Shown here one piece after another: positions 21,968 through 29,619 of a stretch of DNA of 32,814 nt. A program made the position numbers and the translations under genes. The notes below the pieces were generated by a model. That model was given only the letters and a program-made list of their open reading frames with translations. It was not told where the DNA came from and made no database searches. This stretch comes from RGIG1959 sp045651865. GTDB lineage: Bacteria > Bacillota > Clostridia > Oscillospirales > Acutalibacteraceae. Positions within the stretch are counted from its first letter, which is position 1; each line of letters opens with the position of its first letter. The stretch lies in assembly GCA_045651865.1 (NCBI GenBank), contig JAZRTC010000014.1, positions 1 through 32,814 on the forward strand, read 5' to 3'.

Positions 21968-22495
21968 ATGAATACGCGCGTGCGCGCACTGTGCACCACC
22001 GCGCTGTTTGCCACCTTGCTGGCAGTCGGTGCGTGGATCACACTTCCTCTGGGCATCCCACCCTACACCATGCAGAGCTTTGTACTTTATTGCACACTGT
22101 GGCTGTTGCCGTTTCGCCAGAGCTTCGCCGCTGTGGCGCTGTACCTGCTGATGGGTGCAGTCGGTCTGCCCGTGTTCGCGGGCTTTCAGGGCGGCTTCGG
22201 AGTTCTGCTCGGCCCGACAAGCGGTTATCTGCTCGGCTTTTTGCTGATGCCGCTTGTGATGCTTGCCGCCAAACCGACACCTGCCTCCCGCATACTGTTC
22301 TGTGCGCTCGGCACACTCGGTTGTTATCTGTTCGGCACGGCGTGGTATGTGTTCGCATACGGTGAATGCTCAACAGCAGGATTCGCGGCGGCAATGGTGC
22401 AATGCGTGTTGCCGTTCCTTCTTCCTGACGCCGCCAAGCTCGCGCTTGCCTCGATAGTATGCAAACGGTTGGAACCGCGTATTCGGCATTTTTAA
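21968..22495 (+). CDS. bioY: Biotin transporter substrate-binding membrane subunit BioY
   Basis: This 175-residue integral membrane protein is the S-component that captures biotin for an ECF-type transporter. It shows the family start (ALCTTALFATLLAVGAWITLPLG), PYTMQSF, YLLMGAVGLPVFAGFQGGFGVLLGPTSGYLLGF and about six hydrophobic segments. The ATG at 21968 was preferred over the in-frame ATG at 21962 because GGAGG (21956-21960) is 7 bases from it and only 1 base from the other. No ECF A, A' or T genes are in the window, so shared energising subunits elsewhere are expected. Confidence 0.93.
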   Translation: MNTRVRALCTTALFATLLAVGAWITLPLGIPPYTMQSFVLYCTLWLLPFRQSFAAVALYLLMGAVGLPVFAGFQGGFGVLLGPTSGYLLGFLLMPLVMLAAKPTPASRILFCALGTLGCYLFGTAWYVFAYGECSTAGFAAAMVQCVLPFLLPDAAKLALASIVCKRLEPRIRHF

Positions 22496-22510
22496 AAAGG
22501 ATGTGAAACG

Positions 22511-23137
22511 ATGATCCGCAACATCATTTTCGATTTCGGCAATGTGCTTGCCCGCTTTGAACCGCGCGATATGGTGGCGCGCTTTGAGCCAAACCCGCGC
22601 AATGCCGACTTGCTCACCGAGGTTGTATTCGACCGTCTGTACTGGAACGACGCGGATGCAGGCACCATCACCGACGACGAAACCAAAGACGCCTTCTGTG
22701 CCCGTCTGCCGCAGGAACTGCATGCGGTTGCGTGCAATATCTACGACGCGTGGCCGACACTGCTCCCGCCGATCGACGGGATGACGGAGCTGGTCAAAGA
22801 CCTGAAAGCACGCGGATACAACCTGTATCTGCTGTCGAATATCAGTACCAAATTCGCCGCCGAATACAGCAACATCCCGTGGCTTAGCGAGCTGTTTTCG
22901 CTGTTTGACGGGCTGGTGTTTTCCGCGCCGATCGGTCTTGTCAAACCGCACCGCGAGATCTATGAGCATCTGCTGAGCACCCACGCACTCAAGGCGGACG
23001 AATGTGTTTTTATCGATGACAGCCGCCATAACATTGACGGATGCGAAGCAGTCGGCATCCGCGGCATCCTGTTTGACGGCGACGCCGCACATCTGCGCGC
23101 CTCCCTGCATGAACACGGTTGCTCGCTTGCCTTTTAA
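22511..23137 (+). CDS. HAD-superfamily phosphatase (YihX-like, IA subfamily)
   Basis: The 208-residue protein has the four HAD motifs: IIFDFGNVLA (motif I, nucleophile D8), YLLSNIST (motif II, about 109-116), GLVKPHREIYEHLL (motif III, lysine about 143) and VFIDDSRHNIDGC (motif IV, about 163-175). In motif I the usual second Asp is replaced by Asn (DFGN), as in Escherichia coli YihX, a sugar 1-phosphate phosphatase. The exact substrate is unknown. It starts 15 bases after bioY with AAAAAGGATG upstream, so the two are cotranscribed. Its stop overlaps the next promoter. Confidence 0.88.
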   Translation: MIRNIIFDFGNVLARFEPRDMVARFEPNPRNADLLTEVVFDRLYWNDADAGTITDDETKDAFCARLPQELHAVACNIYDAWPTLLPPIDGMTELVKDLKARGYNLYLLSNISTKFAAEYSNIPWLSELFSLFDGLVFSAPIGLVKPHREIYEHLLSTHALKADECVFIDDSRHNIDGCEAVGIRGILFDGDAAHLRASLHEHGCSLAF

Positions 23138-23155
23138 TAAAAAGCGTGATATACT
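23127..23155 (+). promoter_or_regulatory. Promoter of the ATP-grasp gene, overlapping the end of the HAD gene
   Basis: TTGCCT (23127-23132), a 17-base spacer and TATACT (23150-23155). The -35 box lies inside the last codons of the HAD gene, and the TTG start is about 33 bases downstream of the -10 box. Confidence 0.6.
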
Positions 23156-23188
23156 CTTTTATAACAACACAAAAAGGACTGAGGCAAT

Positions 23189-24196
23189 TTGTTTGGTAAA
23201 ATCAAAGTATTTTTCCGCCGTGTCGCGTCGGGTAGCTTCAAACGCTTTTTCCGCAATTTACAGCTGGTGCACGAGGAATCGGGCAAAAACCGCGTATGGC
23301 TGTTTTGCGATATGGTGTACAGTATGTTCCGCTACGGTGTCGGCTATCTCGACTACATGACCTTCGGCTATGCGTTCATCAAAAAGGACAAGCGCCTGAC
23401 CTACATGAATATGGACGACAACATCGCCATGGTGCGCCGCCTGAACGCACGCGAAGCGTATGATGTGTTTGACGACAAGGCGATCTTCTACCGCGCCTTC
23501 AAAGATCTGCTCGGCAGACCGTATGTTGACCTGCGGGACGGGTTTGACAGCTTTGCCGCTTTTGCAGAAGGTCGCGAGACCTTCTTTGCCAAAGAGCCTG
23601 TCTCCTTCGGCGGACTGGGTGTGAAAAAAGTGACCGTCGGTGATCGCGACCTGCGTGCAATCTACGACGAGCTGATGGAAGAGAAGCTGTTTCTCGCCGA
23701 AGAGACCATCATCCAGCACCCCGAAATGAGCAAGCTGTGCTCCCGCTCGGTCAACACCATCCGCGTATGCACGGTTCTCTCCGACAACGGCAACCCGCAT
23801 GTGGTGTATGTACTCATCCGCATCGGCAGCGGCAAAAACGATGTGGACAATGTCTCCAGCGGCGGTATGTACACCCTGCTGTCCGACGACGGTGTGATCA
23901 CCCACCCCACCTTCTGCGATAAGACGGTGACCTACTACACCGCGCATCCCGCAAACGGATTTGAGATGATCGGCTTTAAAGTGCCGTTCTTTAACGAAGC
24001 CATTGAACTTTGCAAAAAAGCGGCGCTTGTCGAACCGCGTATGCGCTACATCGGCTGGGACATCGCCATCACCGAACACGGCCCCGTCATTGTCGAGGGC
24101 AACAACCTGCCCGGCTACGATATGCCGCAAAACCATCGTTTCCACGACGACAACCGCGGCATCAAAGCGAAATTTGAATATGCAATTGAGAATTGA
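23189..24196 (+). CDS. Sugar-transfer-associated ATP-grasp protein
   Basis: The 335-residue protein begins with TTG at 23189 (MFGKIKVFFRRV); AAGGACTGAGG lies just upstream and the next in-frame ATG would remove conserved sequence. A basic N-terminal helix precedes the ATP-grasp fold: FFAKEPVSFGGLGVKKV (about 127-143), FLAEETIIQHPEMSKLCSRSVNTIRVCTV and the metal-binding GWDIAITEHGPVIVEGNN (about 289-306). It belongs to the family found with glycan and capsule biosynthesis genes (PF14397). The family presumably ligates an acid to an amine or hydroxyl group; the substrate is unknown, and no glycosyltransferases are near here. It has its own promoter and terminator. Confidence 0.85.
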   Translation: MFGKIKVFFRRVASGSFKRFFRNLQLVHEESGKNRVWLFCDMVYSMFRYGVGYLDYMTFGYAFIKKDKRLTYMNMDDNIAMVRRLNAREAYDVFDDKAIFYRAFKDLLGRPYVDLRDGFDSFAAFAEGRETFFAKEPVSFGGLGVKKVTVGDRDLRAIYDELMEEKLFLAEETIIQHPEMSKLCSRSVNTIRVCTVLSDNGNPHVVYVLIRIGSGKNDVDNVSSGGMYTLLSDDGVITHPTFCDKTVTYYTAHPANGFEMIGFKVPFFNEAIELCKKAALVEPRMRYIGWDIAITEHGPVIVEGNNLPGYDMPQNHRFHDDNRGIKAKFEYAIEN

Positions 24197-24200
24197 AAAA

Positions 24201-24232
24201 AGAAGCCTTCCGAGCGGAAGGCTTCTTTTTTA
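24201..24232. terminator. Bidirectional terminator between convergent genes
   Basis: AGAAGCCTTCC/GGAAGGCTTCT with a 4-base GAGC loop (24202-24226) is followed by T6 on the plus strand and preceded by A6, giving a T run on the minus strand as well. It serves the ATP-grasp gene and the convergent membrane protein gene, whose stop codon lies within it. Confidence 0.85.
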
Positions 24233-24781
24233 TTCATTAAGTTCAAAAAACTTTTTGTTATAGATGTACAGAACATCGTGCGTTTGATTATCCAAAACGA
24301 GATAAAACTCATCCCCCTCAAGAGCAGTATACAAAAGTCCTTGCGGCGTACAATAATACTCTTGGCTCCATGGATAATAGGTCGTGTACGCAAGGCGATG
24401 AGACAGCGATGTGAAATACAGTTTGGTGACTTCCCGCATCAAACGCATATGTCTTCCTGCGTGATGCGGCTCATAAATCCGCTCGGTATTGATATACTTT
24501 AATACATCGCTGCTGACCGAAAACTCCCCATTACGGATTCGTTTACAACGCAGCACAATATAGACGATGCGGCGGATCAACAGCACCAAATGATATGCAA
24601 TTATCACCATATCCAGCCACGCTATCCATCCAAAATGCCCCAAAAACAATATAACTGCCCACAGTCCGAAATTAACCAAAGCAAAACAACGATACCAGAG
24701 GGGATCGTACAAAAATGATTTTTCCGCCGCCAAACAATCCTTGATCATATTCTCTTTGGTTACGATTTCTTTCTTAATCAT
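24230..24781 (-). CDS. Two-span membrane protein of unknown function
   Basis: The 183-residue protein is taken from ATG 24781 (MIKKEIVTKE), with GGAGG 5 bases upstream; two further in-frame ATGs lie at 24793 and 24814, and the one at 24793 also has a GAGGAG site, so the start is uncertain. Hydrophobic spans lie near 31-50 and 52-78, followed by a cytoplasmic beta-rich half (about 85-183) with aromatic runs such as LAYTTYYPWSQEYY. I do not recognise the family. It lies 61 bases after the neighbouring multi-span gene on the same strand and probably shares its transcript. Confidence 0.75.
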   Translation of the reverse strand: MIKKEIVTKENMIKDCLAAEKSFLYDPLWYRCFALVNFGLWAVILFLGHFGWIAWLDMVIIAYHLVLLIRRIVYIVLRCKRIRNGEFSVSSDVLKYINTERIYEPHHAGRHMRLMREVTKLYFTSLSHRLAYTTYYPWSQEYYCTPQGLLYTALEGDEFYLVLDNQTHDVLYIYNKKFFELNE

Positions 24782-24842
24782 ACGAACCTCCATATACTCC
24801 TCAATATCGGACAAAATCTGTTGGCACTACGATCTTTCGGTG

Positions 24843-25919
24843 TTATTCATCAAAGATCACATACCCGTCTTTAAAGAATAAGCGCACGATTTTGCGGGGA
24901 TATTTGGATGGATTGCGACCGATGATGATGGAAAACGCGATCATCAACCAACAAAGCACGATTATGCCACCGATAAACAATGCCGTCCACCGTCCATCCG
25001 AGCGCCATCCAAAATCGCGGGATTGCTCAAAGCTGAGCACGATCGTGTCCTCCGTTTGAATCTGCTCAATACCGTAATACGGTTTCTCATTCTCAGGTGT
25101 AACCTCTCGCACATACACGCTAAGCGGTGTTTTTCCATCGCTGAGCGCGCATAACCGCGAAGCAAATTCGTCCTCAAGAGCAAAATCTATTTTAAACAGT
25201 TCTTGTTTGTCCGAAACGAACACATACTCCTTCCCATCGGTTTCATAATGCACAAAACAACATTCTTTAAGAGTGGTGTTCGTCTCATCATAGGTGCGAT
25301 TCACTAATATGATCAAAAGTACAATCATTATAAGCGTCAACAAAAACACCAGCGCATACATAATCACAAATTCCCACGGATTGCGAATGTGTCCATTGAA
25401 CAAGTCTTTCTTTTGTGTGACCTTTGGAATTCCCGCACCACCGTGAAGTCGCTTATATCGTGTTTGAGCCATCGCCAAAAATTCTTTACTTCCGCTGGCA
25501 ATTGTGGCAACTTCCACACGCCTTTCGCCACAATACAGCGTATAGGCGGTAGCATCGATCCGAATACCGGTGATATCGCTATAAGTATAGGTGCGTGTTT
25601 TTCCGAAAAAGCCCGTTGTCGTAAACGATGCTTCATCAAATTGAATACAGCAACGGCAATATGCGACGATCAAGGAAACACCGAGCAAGATAAAGACAAA
25701 AAAGCCGATCGCCGCAAACCACGAAAATTGTTCTCCTACTGCCATAACGCTGATAAGTGTGATAAAAAAGATCGTACAGACAATTCCGATGATCAATACA
25801 TACAGCGGATAACTCACACGGTTTTCTTGTGTCTTATAGGAAGCTAAGCACCGCTCCAGCAACACCTTTGCGGCAATGGGAATTAAGAGATATGCTACCA
25901 CCAACAAGACAACTTTCAT
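24843..25919 (-). CDS. Multi-span membrane protein with a PH-like soluble part, function unknown
   Basis: The 358-residue protein has predicted spans near 2-20, 41-62, 66-88, 186-207 and 313-336. After the third span, the segment CIQFDEASFTTTGFFGKTRTYTYSDITGIR (91-120 region) has the strand pattern of bacterial PH-like domains, in which a short hydrophobic anchor is followed by a FTTTG...YSDI turn. A second extracytoplasmic or cytoplasmic region (208-312) is rich in charged residues. I do not recognise a named family. It starts at 25919 with GGAGGTGCGGT upstream and has a consensus promoter at 25951-25980. It may act with the downstream two-span protein. Confidence 0.75.
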   Translation of the reverse strand: MKVVLLVVAYLLIPIAAKVLLERCLASYKTQENRVSYPLYVLIIGIVCTIFFITLISVMAVGEQFSWFAAIGFFVFILLGVSLIVAYCRCCIQFDEASFTTTGFFGKTRTYTYSDITGIRIDATAYTLYCGERRVEVATIASGSKEFLAMAQTRYKRLHGGAGIPKVTQKKDLFNGHIRNPWEFVIMYALVFLLTLIMIVLLIILVNRTYDETNTTLKECCFVHYETDGKEYVFVSDKQELFKIDFALEDEFASRLCALSDGKTPLSVYVREVTPENEKPYYGIEQIQTEDTIVLSFEQSRDFGWRSDGRWTALFIGGIIVLCWLMIAFSIIIGRNPSKYPRKIVRLFFKDGYVIFDE

Positions 25920-25950
25920 ACCGCACCTCCGAGTGTAGGATATTGTTTTC

Positions 25951-25980
25951 AGTATATAATAACAACACGCCGTCTGTCAA
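25951..25980 (-). promoter_or_regulatory. Promoter of the membrane protein pair
   Basis: TTGACA (25975-25980), 18-base spacer and TATACT (25951-25956) on the minus strand, about 30 bases before the ATG at 25919. The stretch 25982-26128 upstream holds no feature I can support. Confidence 0.7.
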
Positions 25981-26128
25981 ATTTTCGTAAACAAAAACTA
26001 CGAAATCACCATAAGTGTCCATAAATCACCAAGGGTAGCAATCCCTACGCGCTTGCCGCAGGATTCTGCCACGGGTCGTCCGCGTCCCTTAAAACAAAAT
26101 TTGAACAGGTGCTTGAGAATGGATATTG

Positions 26129-26163
26129 AAAAAAGGACTGTCCGCTATGGACAGTCCTTTTTT
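26129..26163 (-). terminator. Terminator of hpt
   Basis: GGACTGTCC/GGACAGTCC (26135-26143 with 26149-26157) extended by A6/T6, with a 5-base loop. On the minus strand it lies 4 bases after the hpt stop codon and ends in T6. It is symmetric and could also act in the other direction. Confidence 0.88.
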
Positions 26164-26166
26164 GGA

Positions 26167-26718
26167 TCATTCCGTATATTCCGCGATGTACGGCAGGTTG
26201 CGGAAATATTCGCCGCAATCCAGACCGTAGCCAATGACAAAATGATCGGGGATGGTGAACAGCGACAGATCGGCCTCCAGCTCCACTAGACGGCGCGACG
26301 GCTTGTCAAGCAGCGTCACCACACGAAGCGAAATCGGGTTGCGTGCCTTGAGGAGCTTGATCACATCGTTGAGCGTACGACCTGTGTCGATGATATCCTC
26401 CACGATCACGACATGATAATTGCTGATATCCTGATCGAGATCCATCGTAATCTTCACAATACCCGTCGATACCGTGCCTTCATAATAGCTCTTGGCACAC
26501 ATAAAGCCGATCTCACACGGTACCGAGACCGCGCGGCACAGATCCGCCATAAACACAAATGCACCCTTTAAAATACTCACAAGCAGAATCGGACGACCGT
26601 CGTAAATCGCGTCGATCTCTTTGCCCGCCTTGGCAATGGCGTCCTTGATCTCCTCCTCGGTGATGATGACGCGCTTGATGCGGCTTTTGAAATCTTCAAC
26701 AGAATGAATCTTTTTCAT
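26167..26718 (-). CDS. hpt: Hypoxanthine phosphoribosyltransferase
   Basis: The 183-residue cytosolic enzyme converts hypoxanthine or guanine plus PRPP to IMP or GMP in purine salvage. It has SILKGAFVFMADL (48-60), the PRPP loop VVIVEDIIDTGRTL (103-116) and the purine-side DHFVIGYGLDCGEYFRNLPYIAEY end (about 157-181). I chose the ATG at 26718, preceded by AAAGGGG, and not the longer frame to 26820, which crosses a terminator and the promoter. It is monocistronic, with its own promoter (26749-26777) and terminator. Confidence 0.94.
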   Translation of the reverse strand: MKKIHSVEDFKSRIKRVIITEEEIKDAIAKAGKEIDAIYDGRPILLVSILKGAFVFMADLCRAVSVPCEIGFMCAKSYYEGTVSTGIVKITMDLDQDISNYHVVIVEDIIDTGRTLNDVIKLLKARNPISLRVVTLLDKPSRRLVELEADLSLFTIPDHFVIGYGLDCGEYFRNLPYIAEYTE

Positions 26719-26748
26719 AACATCCGACCCCTTTCTAGGTTTATATCT

Positions 26749-26777
26749 ATTATAGCAAACGCCGCTTGAAAAAGCAA
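26749..26777 (-). promoter_or_regulatory. Promoter of hpt
   Basis: TTGCTT (26772-26777), a 17-base spacer and perfect TATAAT (26749-26754) on the minus strand. Confidence 0.75.
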
Positions 26778-26781
26778 TACA

Positions 26782-26817
26782 AAAAGAGCGATCGCCGATA
26801 TTTCGCGATCGCTCTTT
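26782..26817 (-). terminator. Terminator of the first blaI-blaR1-like operon
   Basis: A perfect 13-bp stem AAAGAGCGATCGC/GCGATCGCTCTTT (26783-26795 with 26805-26817) with a 9-base loop, followed by T5 on the minus strand. It lies directly after the BlaR1-like stop codon at 26824. Confidence 0.88.
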
Positions 26818-26823
26818 CATTTT

Positions 26824-28158
26824 TTATATAACCGTGACCGCCGCTTCACCCTCGGGTGTATAGGCGGTACAAAATGCGGGTTTTTCGCTGACAGGGCGAT
26901 AGGTTGCACGCAGGCGATACTCACCCGTCGGCGTTGTCGCGGGCACAAGCAAAACACCTTCATACACGCCGTTTTCCGCTGTTCCCTCACAAAGCGTCAG
27001 TGTGACCGCTTCCCCGACCGTCACAAACTCGTCCTCCTGCTCACAAAAGAGCAACAGCTCCACACCGCTTTGTAAGCCGCGAGTATCCTGCACCCGCACG
27101 CGTACCGATACCGACTCACCCGCCGCAACAGCACGCGGCGTGATTGCTTCGATCGCCATTGACTGTGTGTATTGCAACAACGACGGCTCGATCTGCACCA
27201 CCGTCGGTCTCGTCGGCGCCGTTGTCTGCGTCGTGACAGGCGGCGGTGTCGGATCCTGCACGGACAGTGCCTGCACCGTCGGGTCGGTCAGGAAACACAG
27301 CGCCAGCAACAAACACATGGCAACAGCCACCGCCGTTGCCCATACAGCAGGCTTCTGATAGCTCAGCACTTTCTGCACGCGCGCCTTCACATCGGTCTCA
27401 CCGAATGCGAGCGGGCAAGCCGCAATGCGCCGCGTCGGAGCGGCACAGTTGATGAGCGCATCGGCATAGGGCTTTTTGCTGTCCGCGCCGAGCATCGTCA
27501 GCACCCGCTCATCACACGCCATCTCCATATCGCGGCAAAACAGCACATACCCGAGCCACACCAGCGGATTGAACCAATGCACGGCAAGCACCGCAAAGCC
27601 AAGCGGCTTCCACAGATGGTCAAAGCGCGTAAGATGCGCGCGTTCGTGCGCGATCACATAGATGCGGTCGTGTTTATCCATCGCCGACGGCAGGTAAATA
27701 CCCGGACGGAACAGACCGAAAATAAACGGCGTCGGGATGCGATCACATTCATACACATCGTGTTCCAGTTTCACCGCCTCGCGAAGCGTTTGGCGGGTGC
27801 GGGTATAGGCGCACAGCGTATACAGCAACATCACCGCCACGCCCGCGCACCACAGCACCGCCAGCACTGTCAGCACCTCTGTGCGCGGCTGTACCGTCGA
27901 AAACACAACCGTGTCATCGGGCAGGGTCAGCGTCAGCACTTGCGTGCCCGTTTGCTGTGTGCGATCAAGAGCGGGCATCAGACTGCATACACTCGTCAAC
28001 GCAAACGGACAGACAAGCCGCACCGCCGCGATCGCCCACGCCGCCAGCGTCACGCTTTTAGGCGCTTTCTTCAGCGGCATACGGAACAACATCACCAGCA
28101 GCAACAGCACACTTCCGTAAGCGCTCATTTCCAACACCTGTAACAGCACCGTACTCAT
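26824..28158 (-). CDS. BlaR1-like M56 membrane metallopeptidase with a non-penicillin-binding extracellular tail
   Basis: The 444-residue protein has the BlaR1/MecR1 plan: N-terminal spans (about 5-25, 35-55 and 93-117), a cytosolic zinc protease segment with AHERAHL (HExxH at 171-175) and EMACDE (212-217), and a last span near 272-292. In BlaR1 an extracellular penicillin-binding domain would follow. Here the tail from about 300 to 444 begins with a PTPPPVTTQTTAPTRPT linker and then an Ig-like beta domain (SVSVRVRVQDT..., YEGVLLVPATTPTGEYRLRATY). No serine/lysine acyl-enzyme motif (SxxK) is visible, so the signal is not a beta-lactam by the usual route. It overlaps the BlaI-like gene by ATGA. 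Confidence 0.85.
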   Translation of the reverse strand: MSTVLLQVLEMSAYGSVLLLLVMLFRMPLKKAPKSVTLAAWAIAAVRLVCPFALTSVCSLMPALDRTQQTGTQVLTLTLPDDTVVFSTVQPRTEVLTVLAVLWCAGVAVMLLYTLCAYTRTRQTLREAVKLEHDVYECDRIPTPFIFGLFRPGIYLPSAMDKHDRIYVIAHERAHLTRFDHLWKPLGFAVLAVHWFNPLVWLGYVLFCRDMEMACDERVLTMLGADSKKPYADALINCAAPTRRIAACPLAFGETDVKARVQKVLSYQKPAVWATAVAVAMCLLLALCFLTDPTVQALSVQDPTPPPVTTQTTAPTRPTVVQIEPSLLQYTQSMAIEAITPRAVAAGESVSVRVRVQDTRGLQSGVELLLFCEQEDEFVTVGEAVTLTLCEGTAENGVYEGVLLVPATTPTGEYRLRATYRPVSEKPAFCTAYTPEGEAAVTVI

Positions 28159-28523
28159 ACCGCGCTCTCCTCATACTCCGCCACCATACGGCGAAGATAC
28201 GCCACTTCCTCGGCAGTCAGTGATTTGCCCGCCGTGAACGCGGCGAGAAATGCCGGCAACGATCCTTCAAAGGTTTCGTTCAAGAACTGCTCGCTCTGGT
28301 GCGACATATACTGCGCCTTGGAAATGAGCGAGGTGACCGTTCCCTTGTTGTTGATAAACAGACCTTTGTCACACAAACGCTTGAGTACCGTGTAAGAAGT
28401 CGTTTTTTTCCATGCCAGAAGCTCCTCACTGCGTTTGGCAAGTTCCGCCGAGGATATCGGCTCGTTTTCCCAGATAATATCCGCAAAGCGCGCTTCGATC
28501 GCGCCCATCTGATATTGCTTCAT
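28155..28523 (-). CDS. BlaI/MecI family repressor (paralogue 1)
   Basis: The 122-residue protein is a winged-helix repressor of the BlaI/MecI/CopY family: GAIEARFADIIWENEPISSAEL, then WKKTTSYTVLKRLCDKGLF (recognition helix and wing, about 37-56) and a C-terminal helical dimerisation half with FLAAFTAGKSLTAEEV. It presumably represses its own operon and is cleaved after activation of the BlaR1-like partner, whose ATG overlaps its TGA. It is about 50 to 60 percent identical to the second paralogue at 30417-30779 by eye. The dyad at 28536-28550 just upstream is the probable operator. Confidence 0.9.
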   Translation of the reverse strand: MKQYQMGAIEARFADIIWENEPISSAELAKRSEELLAWKKTTSYTVLKRLCDKGLFINNKGTVTSLISKAQYMSHQSEQFLNETFEGSLPAFLAAFTAGKSLTAEEVAYLRRMVAEYEESAV

Positions 28524-28535
28524 CGTCTCACCTCT

Positions 28536-28550
28536 TCTACATTGTGTAGA
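28536..28550. promoter_or_regulatory. Probable operator of the first BlaI-like repressor
   Basis: A perfect dyad TCTACA-TTG-TGTAGA lies between the -10 box and the ribosome binding site of the blaI-like gene. It carries the TACA/TGTA half sites typical of BlaI/MecI operators. The same element with small changes is present in the promoter of the second paralogue (30354-30368). Confidence 0.75.
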
Positions 28551-28558
28551 CTATCTAT

Positions 28559-28587
28559 GTTTTACTATATTTTTCCTCGTTTGTCAA
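28559..28587 (-). promoter_or_regulatory. Promoter of the first blaI-blaR1-like operon
   Basis: TTGACA (28582-28587) and, 17 bases on, TAAAAC (28559-28564) on the minus strand. The -10 box is a poor match, but TAAACT is found in the equivalent place before the second paralogue. The operator dyad begins 8 bases downstream, near the transcription start. Confidence 0.55.
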
Positions 28588-28597
28588 GGTGTTTCGA

Positions 28598-28785
28598 CGG
28601 TTACGGCGTTCGCGGCGTAGCCGTGACGAACGAGGGTACGCGACCGCGTCCAACGGACGCGCGGGGCAGGAAACCCGTCCCCTACAGTGTCACCCTGCGT
28701 AGGGACCGTCGTCCTCGACGGTCCGTTTTGTGCGTCTATTTCGGATGCTCCCGATACGGCGCGCAGGGGTCTGCGCGCCCTACGA
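28598..28785. repeat. Cluster of intergenic palindromes
   Basis: This GC-rich non-coding stretch holds several stems in a row: GTTACGGC/GCCGTGAC, CGCGTCC-AAC-GGACGCG (28645-28661), GGGG...CCCC near 28663-28682, GGACCGTC/GACGGTCC (28703-28724) and GGCGCGCAG/CTGCGCGCC (28758-28779). The GTAGGG and CCCTAC words at the edges of the stems recur. It looks like a mosaic of short interspersed repeats of a kind I recall in Oscillospiraceae genomes. It has no open reading frame worth calling and fills most of the 333-bp gap 28524-28856. Confidence 0.6.
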
Positions 28786-28810
28786 TGTTGACGCAAGTAT
28801 ACGCTAATGA

Positions 28811-28844
28811 CACAAAAAGAGCGGGGTGCATTACGCACCCCGCT
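28811..28844 (-). terminator. Terminator of yebC
   Basis: AGCGGGGTGC (28820-28829) pairs with GCACCCCGCT (28835-28844) with a 5-base loop, and T5 follows on the minus strand. It begins about 13 bases after the yebC stop codon. Confidence 0.88.
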
Positions 28845-28856
28845 CGGCTGTATCTC

Positions 28857-29591
28857 TTATTCTTCGGGTCTCTCCCAGTTGTGCCAGACACTCTGGACAT
28901 CGTCGTTATCCTCGAGCATATCGAGAAGCTTATCCATCTTCACGCACAGGTCGGGATCGTCAATGGCGGTGTACACATCGGGGATCATCTCCACCTCAGC
29001 AGACACAAAGGAATACCCCTTTGCTTCCAGATCGTCACGCACACCCGAGAAATCCTCAGGCTCGGTGGTGATCTCGAACACATCCTCATCGGCGGCGAAA
29101 TCGGAAGCGCCGGCTTCCAGCGCATCCTCCATCACCTGATCCTCGTCAAGGCCTTCCGCCTCGATGACCAGCACGCCCTTTTTGTTGAACATAAAGGACA
29201 CGCAACCCGACTGGCCGAGGTTGCCGCCGTACTTGTCAAAATAGTGACGCATCTCGCCTGCGGTACGGTTGCGGTTGTCGGTCAGCGTTTCCACGATGAC
29301 GGCGACGCCGCTCGGGCCGTAGCCTTCGTAGGTCAGCGCTTCGTAGTTATCGGCGTTATTCTCACCCGAGAACTTCTTGATGACGCGGTCGATGTTGTCG
29401 TTGGGAACATTCGCCGCCTTCGCCTTGGCGATACAGTCTTTCAGACGGGAGTTCGCAGCGGGATCCGCCGAGCCGCCTTCTTTGATCGCAACGGCAATCT
29501 CACGGGCAAGCTTGGTGAAAACTTTTGCCTTCTGACCGTCGGTCTTTTCTTTTTTACGCTTAATATTGTTCCACTTGGAATGTCCGGACAT
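28857..29591 (-). CDS. yebC: YebC/PmpR family protein
   Basis: The 244-residue protein is a full-length member: MSGHSKWNNIKRKKEKTDGQKAKVFTKLAREI at the N-terminus, GGSADPAANSRLKDCIAKAKAANVPNDNIDRVIKKF next, then the acidic second and third domains (YEGYGPSGVAVIVETLTDNRNRT). The family was annotated as transcriptional regulators, and recent work assigns a role in translation elongation at difficult sequences. It is 28 bases downstream of the SH3b lipoprotein gene and probably in its transcript, and ends at the hairpin at 28811-28844. Confidence 0.95.
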   Translation of the reverse strand: MSGHSKWNNIKRKKEKTDGQKAKVFTKLAREIAVAIKEGGSADPAANSRLKDCIAKAKAANVPNDNIDRVIKKFSGENNADNYEALTYEGYGPSGVAVIVETLTDNRNRTAGEMRHYFDKYGGNLGQSGCVSFMFNKKGVLVIEAEGLDEDQVMEDALEAGASDFAADEDVFEITTEPEDFSGVRDDLEAKGYSFVSAEVEMIPDVYTAIDDPDLCVKMDKLLDMLEDNDDVQSVWHNWERPEE

Positions 29592-29619
29592 AGTGTTTAT
29601 CCCTCTTTGCTGTTAGAAT

